Below are positions 1 through 7,532 of a stretch of 28,916 nt of DNA, piece by piece. The translations under genes and the position numbers were made by a program. Each line of letters opens with the position of its first letter. Within the stretch, counting starts at the first letter, position 1. Under the pieces are notes generated by a model, which was not told the origin of the DNA, ran no database searches, and saw nothing but the letters and a program-made list of their open reading frames with translations. Source of the stretch: Candidatus Peregrinibacteria bacterium (GTDB lineage Bacteria; Patescibacteriota; Gracilibacteria; Peribacterales; Peribacteraceae); NCBI GenBank assembly GCA_016201685.1, contig JACQCJ010000070.1, positions 1 to 28,916 on the forward strand, read 5' to 3'.

Positions 1-2
1 TC

Positions 3-488
3 CTGCGGCATACGCATGACGATCTCGCCGATGCGGAAGGCGCAAGCGAGGAAGCCAAGGAATTCCACAAGCAAATGACCTGGTTCTTCCGGAGAGCACG
101 AAAGAGAAAGAGACGGTGCAGAAGTGACGCGGAGCGTCTCGCGCTCCACCATCAGATGCAACGAGCGCTGGAACGATACTGGAAGGACGTCACCTACGAT
201 GATCCTGCAGTAGAAGCGACCCGACGATGGTGGCTTGAAGCACGAGGCGATCAGCTCCTGACGTTCCTAAAGCACAAGGATGTTCCGTGGGACAACAACG
301 CCGCTGAACGAGCGGTCAGACCGATGGTGCGCCGACGGAAAATCACCGGAGGGAGCCGGTCAGAACGTGGGGCGGAGCGCGAGGCCATCAACATGTCCTG
401 TATCGCAACCCTCCTGAAACAGGGCAAGGACCTCTTCCGAGAGGTGCCAATCCTCTGGAAAATATCCATGGCTTCAGCCAATTCGTGA
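3..488 (+). CDS. IS66-family transposase, C-terminal part (cut by window edge)
   Basis: The frame is open to the left edge, so the 5' end lies outside the window. The readable part is about 161 residues. It carries the C-terminal end of an IS66-type DDE transposase, seen in the block WDNNAAERAVRPMVRRRK followed by ITGGSRSERGAE at about 291-379; this Asn-Asn/Ala-Glu-Arg plus Gly-Gly-x-Arg-Ser-x-x-Gly block surrounds the last catalytic Glu in that family. The enzyme would cut and join element ends. I see no accessory IS66 genes or terminal inverted repeat after the stop, so I cannot say whether the element is complete. It marks the left flank as a place where mobile DNA has landed. The ATG at 75 is internal to the family alignment and is probably not the true start. 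Confidence 0.8.
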   Translation: MRHTHDDLADAEGASEEAKEFHKQMTWFFRRARKRKRRCRSDAERLALHHQMQRALERYWKDVTYDDPAVEATRRWWLEARGDQLLTFLKHKDVPWDNNAAERAVRPMVRRRKITGGSRSERGAEREAINMSCIATLLKQGKDLFREVPILWKISMASANS

Positions 489-514
489 GTTCATTCCTCG
501 CGTGTCCGGTACCA

Positions 515-543
515 TTGTTCTAATTCCAATTATATGTTATAAT
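515..543 (+). promoter_or_regulatory. Predicted sigma70-type promoter
   Basis: TTGTTC (515-520), a 17-base spacer and a perfect TATAAT (538-543). The GTG of the next ORF is at 550, just where transcription would begin, so the mRNA would be leaderless or nearly so. The motif is seen directly; activity is inference. Confidence 0.6.
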
Positions 544-549
544 AAATAA

Positions 550-708
550 GTGGAATCACAAAAAAACAAGACAAATTTTTCGACGGAAGAGAAGGCAATC
601 GTCCTTCGATCTGTTTTCAAGCGCACTCAACGCAATGTTGAGAATGTTCATAAACAAAAAGAATTAGCCAACGCTGAAAGGAACTTAGAATTATTTACCA
701 CGATATAG
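550..708 (+). CDS. Small hypothetical protein, 52 aa
   Basis: GTG start placed 6 bases after a good TATAAT box, stop TAG at 706-708. The predicted peptide is charged and mostly helical, with many Lys, Glu, Asn and Gln residues, and has no membrane segment. It is followed after 4 bases by another small ORF, which in turn overlaps a 537-residue gene, so the three look like one transcript. I recognise no family. Support comes from the promoter position and tight packing only. It could instead be untranslated leader. Confidence 0.4.
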   Translation: MESQKNKTNFSTEEKAIVLRSVFKRTQRNVENVHKQKELANAERNLELFTTI

Positions 709-712
709 TTAT

Positions 713-838
713 ATGGGAGAACTCGTTTTCAATAGAAAAATTACCAGAGCAGCAGAAAAAATCGACGTCAAAGATACTGTAGATTCTGCGGCGGAGAGGA
801 GCGCTCAACAAAATGAGAAACTGAGCAGGATGAAGTGA
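713..838 (+). CDS. Small hypothetical protein, 41 aa
   Basis: ATG at 713 and TGA at 836-838. The stop overlaps the GTG start of the next gene in a GTGA arrangement, which usually means translational coupling. The product is a charged, helix-prone peptide rich in Lys, Glu, Ser and Ala, with no recognised domain. With the upstream 52-residue ORF it forms a tightly spaced leader pair in front of the deiminase-like gene. Confidence 0.4.
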   Translation: MGELVFNRKITRAAEKIDVKDTVDSAAERSAQQNEKLSRMK

Positions 839-2448
839 AGGCACATAATGCAGATCATGCGGAGAAACCGCTTACGACCATGGATGTCTATATATGGATT
901 CTTGGCGATCCAGAGATGGCGAGAAAGGAGTTTCTGAAAGGACAGAACAGGGCAGAAATGGAGAAAAAGGAAACACAAACAGGTGGATTTTCTTTCAGCA
1001 AAGAAGTGGCTCCTGAAATGAATTTAGAAACAGCAACCATTCGCGAGCTTTCAACGAAATTCATGGAGGCGTGCAAGCAAATTGATCAAACTGCATTGAA
1101 TATACAACAGTTCAGTGCCTTTCTTGATTCGGCGGAAAAAGCCGTCCTGAAATCGCCGGCGGGGTCAGCGATGTTGAAGCGCATTCTCATTGATCGCACA
1201 CAGGACTTGCGGCAGAGGCCCCGGTTTGGCGTACGCATCATGCTTTCACTCATCACATCAGTGAAAACAATGTCGCAGCGTTATCCAGAACTTGAGAAAT
1301 TCCAATTTGACGAGCAGAAAATAAAAGAAGAAATCCTCCCTACATATAGCCGAGAACAACGAGAAAAAACGCCGGAGCAGAAAAAACTGATGTCCAATGT
1401 CGACGGGCAAATTACCGGAGTCACTTTTTCACTTGCTCAAAATAGCCCCATGGAAGATTTTTATCACACAATTACACGGCTCATGGCAGCGAAGAGGCAA
1501 GAGCCGGATTTTCGACTGAAGCTTCTCCATGCAAATAAAAATGAGAAGGTGAATTTTATAAGATTTGTTGAGGCCAACAAAATCCACTATCCGCCACCGG
1601 AAGTTATTTTTGTCATGGCCGGTGCAGTAGACGAAAAAAATGATGGATATGATTTTTGGGTGCGTGATGGCGCAGTGAGAAGAAACGATGGCACAATTGT
1701 GCAGCCGAAAAATTTTTATTCCCCAGGCCTGTCTGACGCGTATCCAAATCTAGTTCCCATGGAAGGAACGGACGTTCGCCAGTCAGACCTTCATTTCCAA
1801 GGCGGAAACATGCGTGCAACAGAAAATTTTCTGTTTATCGGATCCGATGATATTCGCAATACATTCAATAAAGGGGAACAGGATTGGAGAAATGGCGCCG
1901 TCGAGTGGCCAGAAATGACTGACGCGCAAATACAAATGACCGTTGCTGCTTTCGAACGTGAATTCGGCAAGAAAGTCATTGTTATTGGAGACAGACGAGA
2001 AAGGCGCCAAGGTATTTTTCATATTGACATGTGTGTTACGCCATTAGATGACAAAACTGTTCTTGTCGCCCAGTCTTTAAATGGTAATGACAAGGAATTT
2101 CTTGATGCCACCGCTAAGCAGCTTTCTGACCAGGGTTTTTCGGTAGTTCGCATCCCATACTTGCGTACCACTGCATTTATTACCTACAATAATGCACTGA
2201 TCGAACGATATAAAAATCCTGATGGGAGCCAGGCAAAGAAAATCTATCTGCCTCAGTATTATGCAGGTTCCAGGCAAAGCCCCGTTTACAGCCTCAATGG
2301 CGAGATTGACCTTCAAAGGCTCAATGAACGTGCTGTTGAAGTTTACAAATCACAAGGATTTGAAGTAGTACCGATTGATGTTTCCGCGCGCATCATTCGT
2401 CTGAAGGGTTCTATCAACTGTCTTACGTTTGAGGATCGAAAGCCATGA
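835..2448 (+). CDS. Pentein-fold guanidine-modifying enzyme (agmatine/peptidylarginine deiminase-like)
   Basis: 537 residues from a GTG that overlaps the previous stop. The N-terminal ~250 residues are helical and unrecognised. The second half has the spaced signature of the pentein superfamily, which hydrolyses or transfers guanidino groups: WVRDG (275-279), QGGN (322-325), HID (396-398, the catalytic His with a following Asp) and a final NCLT with Cys529 as the predicted nucleophile. In agmatine deiminase the same order is seen (R-D, GGN, H-x-D, Cys near the C-terminus). Signal peptide and membrane segments are absent, so it is probably cytosolic unless handled as an effector. The substrate cannot be told from sequence; a long N-terminal extension is unusual for agmatine deiminase. 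Superfamily assignment is fairly firm, the exact reaction is not. Confidence 0.65.
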   Translation: MKAHNADHAEKPLTTMDVYIWILGDPEMARKEFLKGQNRAEMEKKETQTGGFSFSKEVAPEMNLETATIRELSTKFMEACKQIDQTALNIQQFSAFLDSAEKAVLKSPAGSAMLKRILIDRTQDLRQRPRFGVRIMLSLITSVKTMSQRYPELEKFQFDEQKIKEEILPTYSREQREKTPEQKKLMSNVDGQITGVTFSLAQNSPMEDFYHTITRLMAAKRQEPDFRLKLLHANKNEKVNFIRFVEANKIHYPPPEVIFVMAGAVDEKNDGYDFWVRDGAVRRNDGTIVQPKNFYSPGLSDAYPNLVPMEGTDVRQSDLHFQGGNMRATENFLFIGSDDIRNTFNKGEQDWRNGAVEWPEMTDAQIQMTVAAFEREFGKKVIVIGDRRERRQGIFHIDMCVTPLDDKTVLVAQSLNGNDKEFLDATAKQLSDQGFSVVRIPYLRTTAFITYNNALIERYKNPDGSQAKKIYLPQYYAGSRQSPVYSLNGEIDLQRLNERAVEVYKSQGFEVVPIDVSARIIRLKGSINCLTFEDRKP

Positions 2449-2527
2449 TCCAACAACCAATTGCAGAACACGGGGATGATGATTCGAAAACCGGCATATC
2501 TGCATAACGTCCCCTAACCCATTTTTA

Positions 2528-2543
2528 GCACAAGATGTTGTGC
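2528..2543. repeat. Perfect 6-bp inverted repeat
   Basis: GCACAA, 4-base spacer GATG, TTGTGC. It lies in the 160-base gap between the pentein gene and the recombinase fragment. There is no T-run after it on either strand, so it is not an obvious terminator. It could be part of a recombination site linked to the neighbouring serine recombinase. Confidence 0.35.
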
Positions 2544-2609
2544 CAATAAGTGAAAATCAGTTCAAGATGTCGTAGGTGGGGACGTGAAGCGGATATGCCA
2601 GGTATTCTA

Positions 2610-2940
2610 TTAGGTCTGCAATGACAAGTAACGGTAGAAAGTAGACCGAGAAATGTTCATTGTTCTGCAGATATCATTGATCGTCACGCTCCTGTCGCGG
2701 TGCATCGCCTTAGCCATCTGGACGCGCGGGGACTTGGGGTCGATGGGCTTCCTCCCGCCGAGACGGCCGCGCGCCCGCGCGGCGTTCAAGCCTGCCCTGG
2801 TTCGTTCCTGGATGAGCCGCCGCTCGAACTGCGCGAGGGTGGCGAAGATCTTGAAGATGAGCTCGCCGGAGGCCGTGGTCGTGTCGATGACACCATCGCA
2901 GATCGAACGGAAACCAACCCCTCGTTGCCGCAGCAGCTCG
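2610..2940 (-). pseudogene. Serine recombinase (resolvase/invertase) C-terminal fragment
   Basis: On the minus strand, reading from about 2940 down to TAA at 2610-2612, the protein has the C-terminal half of the Tn3 resolvase/Pin invertase family: IDTTTASGELIF, then AQFERRLIQERTRAGL, the arm region GGRKPIDP and a helix-turn-helix ending ISRSTFYRYL. The N-terminal catalytic domain with the nucleophilic Ser is missing. In its place the reading frame runs on to 3080 through antisense of the penicillin-binding protein gene, so the first ~45 residues of that ORF are not recombinase. The junction lies near 2925-2945. It is a dead fragment unless it acts as a DNA-binding remnant. Confidence 0.75.
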
Positions 2941-4939
2941 TCCGGTCGAGGCTCCAACCTCGCAGCCGCACTTTTGTCGCAAAGCTTCGTGAAGCGTACT
3001 GGGCGCTTCGGCTCGAGCGTGTCCTCTCCAAACAGAAAATCCTCGAAGCGTACGTGAACACGGCATCGTTCGGGCATCAAACGTTCGGCATTGCCGCAGC
3101 GGCGAAGACATATTTCGGGAAGTCACCGCAGGAACTTTCCCTGCCCGAAAGCGCGTTTCTCATCGGCCTCGTGCAGTCGCCCTCGGCGTACGATCCCTTC
3201 GCGCACATGGCCGCGGCGAAGAAGCGCCAGGCTCTCGTTCTTCGCGCCATGGAGGCGACGAATCTCCTCACGCCATTGCAGCGAAGCGAAGCGGAGGAGC
3301 GGACGATCCTCCTCGCGCCCGATCGCACGAAGATTCAGGCCCCGCATTTCGTTCTGTCGCTTCTGCAGACGCGGGCGGATGAATTGCCCGAGAGCGGAGA
3401 GGTGCGAACGACGATCGATCTGCCACTCCAAACCCGCATCGAGAAGATCGTGGAGCACCATCTGTCGGAACTGCAGAAAGAGCACGTGAGCGATGCCGCG
3501 GTCGTCGTGCTCGATGCGCACACGGGTGACATCCTCGCGATGATCGGATCGGCAAATTACTTCGATGAAGCGAATGACGGAGCGGTGAACGTCGCCATCT
3601 CACCTCGCCAGCCCGGCTCGACGGTGAAACCGTTCACCTACGCGCTCGCCTTGATTCAGGGAGACACCGCCGCAACGACAGTTGCCGACGTGCAGGCTCA
3701 GTTCTTCACGAGAGAAGGGAATCCGTACACGCCGAGGAACTACGACTACAACGAGCACGGCCTTGTTCGGTACAGAGAAGCGCTCGCGAATTCCTACAAC
3801 ATCGCCGCCGTGAAGATTTTGCAGAGGGTTGGTGTGGACCGCCTTCTCGGACTCCTGCGCGATGCAGGAACCACGACGCTCACGCAGACCCCCGATCATT
3901 ACGGGTTGGCGCTGACCCTTGGGGATGCAGAAATGTCTCTCTGGGAACTTTCCCGAGCGTACGGGACATTCGCGCGCGCAGGCGACACACTGGTGACGCG
4001 TTCGCTTTTCTCCGACCCGATTCCTTCGGGCAGGCAGATTCTTGGCTCCAGTATTGCTTGGCTCATCACGAACATCCTCAGCGATCCGCGTGCGCGCATC
4101 GCGGAATTCGGCGAGGCGGGTCCATTGGCCTTCGACTGGCCGGTCGCCGCCAAGACGGGCACGACGCGTAACGCCCGCGATAACTGGACGATCGGGTACA
4201 CGCCCGATCGCATCGTCGGCGCGTGGGTGGGCAATGCGGACAATATGCCGATGCGAAACACCTCCGGGATCACGGGCGCCGGCCCCATCTTTCATGATGC
4301 GATGGTCGCGGCGACGCAGGGGCGTCCTCATCCCGATTTTCCAAAGACAGCGAACATCGTCACGAAGACAGTGTGTCGGCTCTCGGGAAAGCTCCCGTCG
4401 AGCATCTGCCCAGATCTCCTCGAAGAATTCTTCATTCGAGGAACGGAGCCGAAAGAGATCGACGATCTCTATCGCAACGTTTCGATCGATCGGAGAAACG
4501 GACTCCTCGCGAATGCCTCCTGCGATTCGCGTTTCGTGGAGCGCAGGACCTTCGTTGTCTTCCCTCCCGAGCTTCAATCCTGGTCGCGCCAAAACGGATG
4601 GCCGCAGATGCCGCCGGCAGTGTCTTCGCTCTGCTCATCCAGAGATTCGTCGAATGCATCAAGTACGCATTCTCGATGGCTCTCGATCACCCACCGAAAA
4701 ACGGTGACAGCGTCGAACTCAATCCGCTCGTCCCGGCCGCATCGCAGCAAGTGATTCTGGAAGCGCAAGCGAACCCGGACGTGCTATCGCTCGATTGGTT
4801 CATCAATGGCGTGAAGATTGCGACGGCGAAGGCGCCGGATTTCCGGGCCGCGTGGAATCCCCGTGAAGGGAACTTCATCGTGGAAGCCAGAAACGAAGAT
4901 CTTCACCAGAAGGTTGCGATTGAAGTGGTGCGGAGGTGA
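2925..4939 (+). pseudogene. Class A penicillin-binding protein (PBP1C-like), 5'-truncated and frameshifted
   Basis: A bifunctional peptidoglycan synthase whose beginning is lost. Homology starts in the glycosyltransferase domain at PQQLVRSRL and KLREAYWALRLERVLS; the membrane anchor and catalytic Glu region are absent because an antisense recombinase fragment replaces them. The transpeptidase domain is complete: STVK at 3618-3629 (Ser nucleophile), SYN at 3792-3800 and KTGT at 4152-4163. A PBP1C-type tail follows. The frame carrying the catalytic domain stops at 4754, but the conserved C-terminal domain (LNPLVPAASQQVILEAQA, DWFINGVKIATAKAPDF) continues in the +2 frame to TGA at 4937-4939, so a frameshift lies between about 4630 and 4690. 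The open frame beginning at 2700 reads through recombinase antisense and is not a credible start. Confidence 0.8.
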
Positions 4940-4954
4940 ATGGGGATTCGGAGT

Positions 4955-5758
4955 TCACGGAAGCACTGCTGCCAAATTCGTCCTCTTCGTCATGCGAACG
5001 CGTGGCAGCTGGAGGAGGGGATCGCGCGCTCGCGCGACGCCGTGGTGCGTGGTCACCGCGGTTTTGTATCCAAGCGCCTGAACCATCTCGATGACTCGTG
5101 AGTTATAGCGGCCGGCGGGATACGCGAAATGGTCCACGGGCGCATCGATCAACGCTTCGAGTGTCTTCTTGCTTTCCTCAAGTTGGTGGCGTAGTTCCTT
5201 CGCTGAGAGGAAGCGCAAGTCGACGTGCGATACGGTGTGCCCGGCGATCGTCATGCCGGCATCGTGGAGAGTCTTCACCTGATCCATCGTCATGTAGCCG
5301 GGTTTCCCCAAAAATCCGGAGACGATGTAGAAAACGGCTTTCTGGTGATATTTCTGGAGGAGGGGAAATACGTTCTGGAATGCATCCGCGTAGCCATCAT
5401 CGAATGTGAGGATGATCGACTTCTTCGGTTCGTTGATCGCGCGCGAGCGGAGAGCGAGATACGTATGGAGATCGATCGTCCGGTATCCGTGAGCGACGAT
5501 CCATTGCAGTTGCTGCTCGAACATATCGGTGGGGACGAAAAGGTCGGCCCCGCGGGGGTCTCTTGCATCATCATGGGACTCGATATAGTGATACATGAGA
5601 ACCGCCACGGCGGTGGGATCCTCTTTCGGCTTCATTGCGAGGAGAGCAGCAGGGATTCCCGATGCGTTCTCACGTTTCTCTTCCGAACGTTGGCAGGCGA
5701 CAAGGAGAACCGCGAGAAGAAGGAGTGCCGCTGCGCGAGGAATGGGCTGAAATGCCAT
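4955..5758 (-). CDS. Lipoprotein polysaccharide deacetylase (NodB/CE4 family)
   Basis: 267 residues from the ATG at 5758, chosen because it gives a compact lipoprotein signal (hydrophobic run then LVAC, lipidated Cys22) and lies 19 bases below a good promoter; a longer start at 5830 would sit upstream of that promoter. The enzyme removes N-acetyl groups from surface or wall polysaccharide. CE4 motifs are clear: TFDDGYAD (118-125; Asp120 as base, Asp121 as metal ligand), HTVSH (174-178; metal ligands) and YPAGRYNS (213-220). The MYHYIE block at 55-60 is typical of PgaB/IcaB-like extracellular deacetylases. It would act outside the cytoplasmic membrane, tethered by lipid. It converges with the broken penicillin-binding protein gene, whose stop is 15 bases away. 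Confidence 0.85.
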   Translation of the reverse strand: MAFQPIPRAAALLLLAVLLVACQRSEEKRENASGIPAALLAMKPKEDPTAVAVLMYHYIESHDDARDPRGADLFVPTDMFEQQLQWIVAHGYRTIDLHTYLALRSRAINEPKKSIILTFDDGYADAFQNVFPLLQKYHQKAVFYIVSGFLGKPGYMTMDQVKTLHDAGMTIAGHTVSHVDLRFLSAKELRHQLEESKKTLEALIDAPVDHFAYPAGRYNSRVIEMVQALGYKTAVTTHHGVARARDPLLQLPRVRMTKRTNLAAVLP

Positions 5759-5777
5759 GACCGTGATAAAGAAACAG

Positions 5778-5805
5778 AGTATAAAGGAAGGAAAAGCTCT
5801 GGCAA
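5778..5805 (-). promoter_or_regulatory. Predicted promoter of the deacetylase gene
   Basis: On the minus strand, TTGCCA (5805-5800), 16-base spacer, TATACT (5783-5778). Predicted start near 5771 gives a leader of roughly 13 bases before the ATG at 5758. Confidence 0.55.
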
Positions 5806-5971
5806 CGAGAACCTCTTCACCAATTGGCACATCAAGGAGTCAAAAAGTTACCGGAACGTAAATCACCAAGCGCGTCGAGAATAGTTTTGCGATTCTCAGA
5901 AAAAAAGAAGTCTTGTGCGTTTTTCCCATGTAGACTCTCTCCCGCTCTTACTTTCTTCCCACTCAACCTCT

Positions 5972-6412
5972 ATGAGAAAATCTCTCTCACTCGCTTTGGC
6001 GGTCGCCGTTTCTTGTGCCTTGAGTCTCCCCGCATTCGCCATGAAAGGAGGTACGTCGGGTGCCATGATGAAGCACACAGTGCCGCAGCTCGATGTTGCC
6101 TGCGTGGCGGCAGCCGTCGCTGCTCGCGAGGGCGCCCTTGGTGCAGCTTTTGGAACATTCAGCTCCGCAGTTTCGGCTGCGTATTCCACCCGTGCATCAG
6201 CACTCGCTGCCGCATGGTCGAACACCGATGCAAAGGCACGATCGGCCACAGTGAAGTCGGCATGGAGCGCATTCAGCGCTTCCAAGAAGTCTGCAGGAAT
6301 GCAATGGAAGAAAGACCGCGATGGCGCTTGGAAGACCTTCAAGACTGCCGTGAAGGCATGCAAGGGAGCCGATGCCAACACGGACTCCGCGGGCATGACG
6401 AGTGATCAATAA
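5972..6412 (+). CDS. Small secreted Ala-rich helical protein
   Basis: 146 residues from ATG 5972, chosen because it begins a clean Sec signal peptide: MRK, a hydrophobic core and an AFA cleavage site after about residue 23. The mature part is rich in Ala, Ser, Lys and Trp and should be mostly alpha-helix. It has two cysteines (in VACVA and VKACKG) that could pair after export. No family is recognised with confidence. A hairpin with a T-run follows 24 bases after the stop, so it is probably a single-gene transcript. Its regularly spaced Trp and Lys suggest a bundle or coiled structure at the cell surface; that is inference. Confidence 0.7.
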   Translation: MRKSLSLALAVAVSCALSLPAFAMKGGTSGAMMKHTVPQLDVACVAAAVAAREGALGAAFGTFSSAVSAAYSTRASALAAAWSNTDAKARSATVKSAWSAFSASKKSAGMQWKKDRDGAWKTFKTAVKACKGADANTDSAGMTSDQ

Positions 6413-6433
6413 TCGAGCGAAAAAAACGCCACA

Positions 6434-6460
6434 AGAGAGCCTCCTATCGGGGCTCTTTTT
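6434..6460 (+). terminator. Rho-independent terminator
   Basis: AGAGCC (6436-6441), 9-base loop, GGCTCT (6451-6456), then a run of T. It sits just after the secreted-protein gene. Confidence 0.75.
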
Positions 6461-6479
6461 AGAGAGTTTTCGTCAATCG

Positions 6480-6575
6480 TCATTTCGCAACAAATGCCGT
6501 CGCGCCGAACCACGCCAAATCAAAAGCAGCCTTCATGGTCCGGGCGAGCGTCGACCTGTCCGCCGCAGCAACGAT
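6480..6575 (-). pseudogene. Relic of the 3' end of a second TrmB-family gene
   Basis: The minus strand from 6575 to TGA at 6482-6480 translates to IVAAADRSTLARTMK then AAFDLAWFGATAFVAK. The intact neighbour ends IVESSTFARTMK, AVFDLAWLGATAFVAK. The two tails are clearly homologous but diverged at the DNA level. The relic has an in-frame TGA a few codons before IV and no further homology. It is best read as what is left of a tandem paralogue of the regulator after deletion. Confidence 0.8.
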
Positions 6576-6604
6576 GGTTCATGTACTGGAGATTTTTTGG
6601 TTCC

Positions 6605-7438
6605 TTATTTTGCAACGAAAGCTGTTGCCCCGAGCCATGCTAGATCGAATACCGCTTTCATCGTTCTTGCGAAGGTGGAGCTTTCGACGATCAATCCGAG
6701 GAGTTCATTCTCATCGAGAGAGACGATCCCCACCGAGTTGTTGAAAATGAGCACTTCGTTCTCGAAGAGAAACTGTTCCCGATTCACGAGAAGGATTTCG
6801 ATGAGATTCGCGTCGTACGTCGCAGGCAAAAAGCGATCGAGGACATGCACGCTCTCGACGGTCGTGGGAGAGAGGTAGCGCGTCTTGATCGTTCGACGCA
6901 GCTTCTCGTGCGTGTACGACTCGAAGAAGTTCGGGAAGAACGTGGTGACGCTCTTCAAGTTCGTATAGCCGAGAATCTCGCCTTTCGCGGCAAGCGACTC
7001 GGTGAAGACTTTCTCAACCCCATCCTGACCGTCGTAGAAACGAATCTTCGGCTTGAAGCCAAGGGTGCTCGCAAGCGAACGAAGTTCCGGGAGAAGCCCC
7101 TTTGCAAAATTCACCTTCTCTTCCGCGAGGGTCAGAAGTTGCTCCGGTGGTTCCGGCGCGAAGTACTTCACGCCGTTCTTGTTGTATTGGCTGAGGAGCC
7201 GCTTCTCCAGCAGATTTTCGAGCGTGTGGTAGCAGCTCACGCGGTGAACGCCGGCCTTCTTCGCGATCACGGAAACGGGCCCGCCGTTGATCTCCAGGCA
7301 CGCAAGGTAGACGCGCGCTTCTTCATTCGAGAGGCCAATCTTCAGGAGTTCCGCGAGTATAGTGGCGCGATTGTAGCAGTGTTGTAGAGTTTTTTCTACA
7401 GAATATGAATATTGAAATATGGCTTCCGTGCAAAGCAA
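6605..7438 (-). CDS. TrmB-family transcriptional regulator
   Basis: A winged helix-turn-helix of the TrmB type lies at about residues 29-95 of the 277-residue frame (LKIGLSNEEARVYLACLE, then AKKAGVHRVSCYHTLENL). The effector-binding domain follows, with the block PKIRFYDGQDGVEKVF that is common in this family. It should bind DNA near its own promoter and respond to an unknown ligand. The start is uncertain: the frame begins with TTG at 7438 and has no ATG or GTG before the domain. The family usually begins only a few residues before LKIGLS, which would mean a rare ATA (7360) or CTG (7345). An inverted repeat at 7383-7400 lies within the upstream part. The gene diverges from the first Cys-rich gene, which makes it the natural candidate controller of the array. 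Confidence 0.8.
   Translation of the reverse strand: MLCTEAIFQYSYSVEKTLQHCYNRATILAELLKIGLSNEEARVYLACLEINGGPVSVIAKKAGVHRVSCYHTLENLLEKRLLSQYNKNGVKYFAPEPPEQLLTLAEEKVNFAKGLLPELRSLASTLGFKPKIRFYDGQDGVEKVFTESLAAKGEILGYTNLKSVTTFFPNFFESYTHEKLRRTIKTRYLSPTTVESVHVLDRFLPATYDANLIEILLVNREQFLFENEVLIFNNSVGIVSLDENELLGLIVESSTFARTMKAVFDLAWLGATAFVAK
7371..7400. promoter_or_regulatory. Inverted repeat, possible TrmB operator in the divergent region
   Basis: TGTAGA (7383-7388), spacer GTTTTT, TCTACA (7395-7400): perfect 6-base arms. A third half-site TTGTAG is at 7371-7376. TTGTAG at 7382-7387 with a TATGAA at 7404-7409 (16-base spacer) could be a weak promoter toward the Cys-rich array. TACAAT on the minus strand (7375-7370) could serve the regulator. 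Operator function is inference. Confidence 0.4.
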
Positions 7439-7532
7439 ATCTTCGTATGAAACAAATGCTGTTGGACGAACATGACTGGACGGTGCACACTACGGACGCT
7501 GGGCGGAGTTTCCAAGCTCAGCATTTTTTGAA

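Noticed and set aside
2700..2920. The N-terminal 75 residues of the open frame leading into the penicillin-binding protein
   Set aside because: This stretch is the antisense of the serine recombinase; it has no signal anchor and no family match.
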